In this document: positions 6,755 to 7,711 of the stretch, in pieces
Position numbering within the stretch: position 1 is the stretch's first letter
Layout of the letters: the number at the start of each line of letters is the position of its first letter
Source of the DNA: Candidatus Omnitrophota bacterium
GTDB taxonomy: Bacteria > Omnitrophota > Gorgyraeia > Duberdicusellales > 4484-171
Direction: 5' to 3'
Length of the DNA stretch: 7,711 nucleotides
NCBI GenBank assembly: GCA_016939345.1
Contig: JAFGHG010000099.1
Span: 1 to 7,711 of the forward strand
Program-made: the position numbers and the translations under genes
The notes under the pieces: model-generated
Database searches by the model: none
What the model saw: the letters and a program-made list of their open reading frames with translations, nothing else
Told to the model about the DNA's origin: nothing

Positions 6755-7711
6755 TTACTTTAGGCAGCCCTCAATGGCTTCTCTGATCTTATCCCAGGAA
6801 AACTTATCTTTCTCGATGCTGGCCATGAAGTTTTTGGCTTTGTTTTCATCGCTGTAAAAATCCAATACTGCCTCAGCTATTGCTTTTGGGTCGGCAGGTT
6901 CAATAAGGTAGCCGTTTTTTTTATCTTTGATTACATCGCTAAAGCATCCCAGCCGGGTTGCGATCACCGGTTTTTGAAATGAGTTGGCTATCTGAACTAT
7001 TCCGCTTCCGGTGGCTGATATATAAGGAAGCACCAGCAGATCACAGGCGCTAAAATACATTCCCACATCTTCATCAGGTACATAGCCAGAGATTATTTTG
7101 GTATGCTCTTCTAACCCCAGGCTGGAAATCAATTTTCTGTAATTATTTTCTTTTTCCCAGAATTCGCCGACGATGAGAAGTTTTACATCGGCTTTTTCCC
7201 TTATCAACGGTAGGGCTTGGATAAGATATTTTAGGCCTTTATATTCGCGGATAAAACCGAAAAATAATAATATTTTTCCCTTTAAACCTATTTTTTCCTG
7301 AGCAGCATCATTGCTTATCGGGTTTTCTTTAAAAAAATCATATATCGGATGCTGAATTTGTTTTATTTCTGCTTCGGGTATCAGTTTTCTTAAATTTTCT
7401 AAATCGTTCTTTGAGTGGACAATAAATGAATCGCCTTGCTTTATTGCAGTTTTTGTAAAAAAATTATCCGGAGGACGGCTTTCATGGGCCAGGACATTAT
7501 GGCAGATGTATAATATCCTGGTATTGGTATTTTTTTTGATCAATTTTGAAATTGTATAGAACTGCAGCCAGGTAAAAGGCGTAAACCAGTTAAAGATCAG
7601 GATATCTGGCGAAAATTCCTTTATTGCCTTATAGGTTTTATACCAGCTCAGAGGGCTGGCCCAGTGGACGATTCTCAGGGCTTCTTTGATTTTTACAGCC
7701 TCTTTACTTGG
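6755..7711 (-). CDS. GT4 glycosyltransferase, N-terminus outside window
   Basis: This is a GT-B fold group 1 glycosyltransferase read right to left, with 318 residues visible. The frame stays open from the stop at 6755 to the window edge. The TTG at 7543 is internal, because the upstream codons still encode family sequence (SPDILIFNWFTPFTWQ, about residues 34-49 of the fragment). About 50-60 N-terminal residues should lie off the right edge. Motifs in the fragment are ILYICHNVLAHESR (66-79), FFGFIREYKGLKYLIQALP (94-112 of the part after the TTG), KLLIVGEFW, ISGYVPDEDVGMYFSACDLL, and the donor-site block SATGSGIVQIANSFQKPVIAT followed by NGYLIEPADP. It ends convergently with the UPF0104 gene, 25 bp apart, with no clear terminator. 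It belongs to a different GT4 subgroup from the gene at 3448 (no DEHNIES, and SGIVQIA instead of GGTRFKILE). Its promoter and the rest of its operon lie to the right. Substrates are unknown. Confidence 0.87.
   Translation of the reverse strand, partial: PSKEAVKIKEALRIVHWASPLSWYKTYKAIKEFSPDILIFNWFTPFTWLQFYTISKLIKKNTNTRILYICHNVLAHESRPPDNFFTKTAIKQGDSFIVHSKNDLENLRKLIPEAEIKQIQHPIYDFFKENPISNDAAQEKIGLKGKILLFFGFIREYKGLKYLIQALPLIREKADVKLLIVGEFWEKENNYRKLISSLGLEEHTKIISGYVPDEDVGMYFSACDLLVLPYISATGSGIVQIANSFQKPVIATRLGCFSDVIKDKKNGYLIEPADPKAIAEAVLDFYSDENKAKNFMASIEKDKFSWDKIREAIEGCLK

Noticed and set aside
6747..6860. Small + strand reading frame opening with CTG behind the AAGGAGG motif
   Set aside because: It is entirely antisense to the C-terminus of the - strand glycosyltransferase, uses a rare start, ends after a few dozen codons and has no recognisable protein features.
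6755..7543. TTG at 7543 as the true start of the - strand glycosyltransferase
   Set aside because: The frame continues open to 7711 and encodes conserved GT4 N-terminal sequence (SPDILIFNWFTPFTWQ), so the TTG is an internal leucine codon.

Overview
The window reads as chromosomal DNA from a bacterium of moderate to low GC. A hand count gives about 44% GC over 1621-2400 and about 35% over 3481-4560. The gene style is diderm or candidate-phylum-like: a meso-diaminopimelate/lysine pathway, densely packed genes with gaps of 9-45 bp, occasional TTG starts, and a mixed set of glycosyltransferases with a radical SAM protein. It resembles what is seen in anaerobic uncultivated lineages such as Omnitrophota. 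That placement is an inference from gene style and layout only; no marker gene here fixes the taxon.

Layout. Positions 1-2458 hold three consecutive + strand genes of the lysine/peptidoglycan-precursor pathway: the 3' part of lysA (diaminopimelate decarboxylase, cut by the window edge), dapF (diaminopimelate epimerase) and dapA (4-hydroxy-tetrahydrodipicolinate synthase). All visible catalytic residues are intact. DapA also keeps the full set of lysine-binding allosteric residues known from the E. coli enzyme.

Positions 2481-6729 continue on the + strand with four genes that look like surface glycan or lipid-linked sugar biosynthesis. They are a membrane-anchored GT2 enzyme of the polyprenyl-phosphate glycosyltransferase type, a GT4-like glycosyltransferase, a radical SAM protein with a short four-cysteine SPASM-type C-terminus, and a stand-alone polytopic membrane protein of the LPG-synthase-TM/UPF0104 family. 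A plausible promoter (TTGATT-18-TATAAT) and a strong Shine-Dalgarno precede the radical SAM gene, so the last two + strand genes may form their own transcription unit.

Positions 6755-7711 hold a second GT4 glycosyltransferase on the - strand. It converges on the + strand genes and stays open through the right edge. An unused, perfect AAGGAGG sits in the 25-bp convergent gap, which hints at a past rearrangement there.

Working model (inference). The GT2 enzyme charges a polyprenyl phosphate or similar lipid with a sugar, the two GT4 enzymes extend a glycan, the UPF0104 protein helps move or handle the lipid-linked intermediate, and the radical SAM enzyme modifies a sugar, lipid or peptide substrate that cannot be named from sequence. 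No tRNA, rRNA, CRISPR array, insertion sequence or phage gene was seen, and no gene-free stretch exceeds 45 bp.
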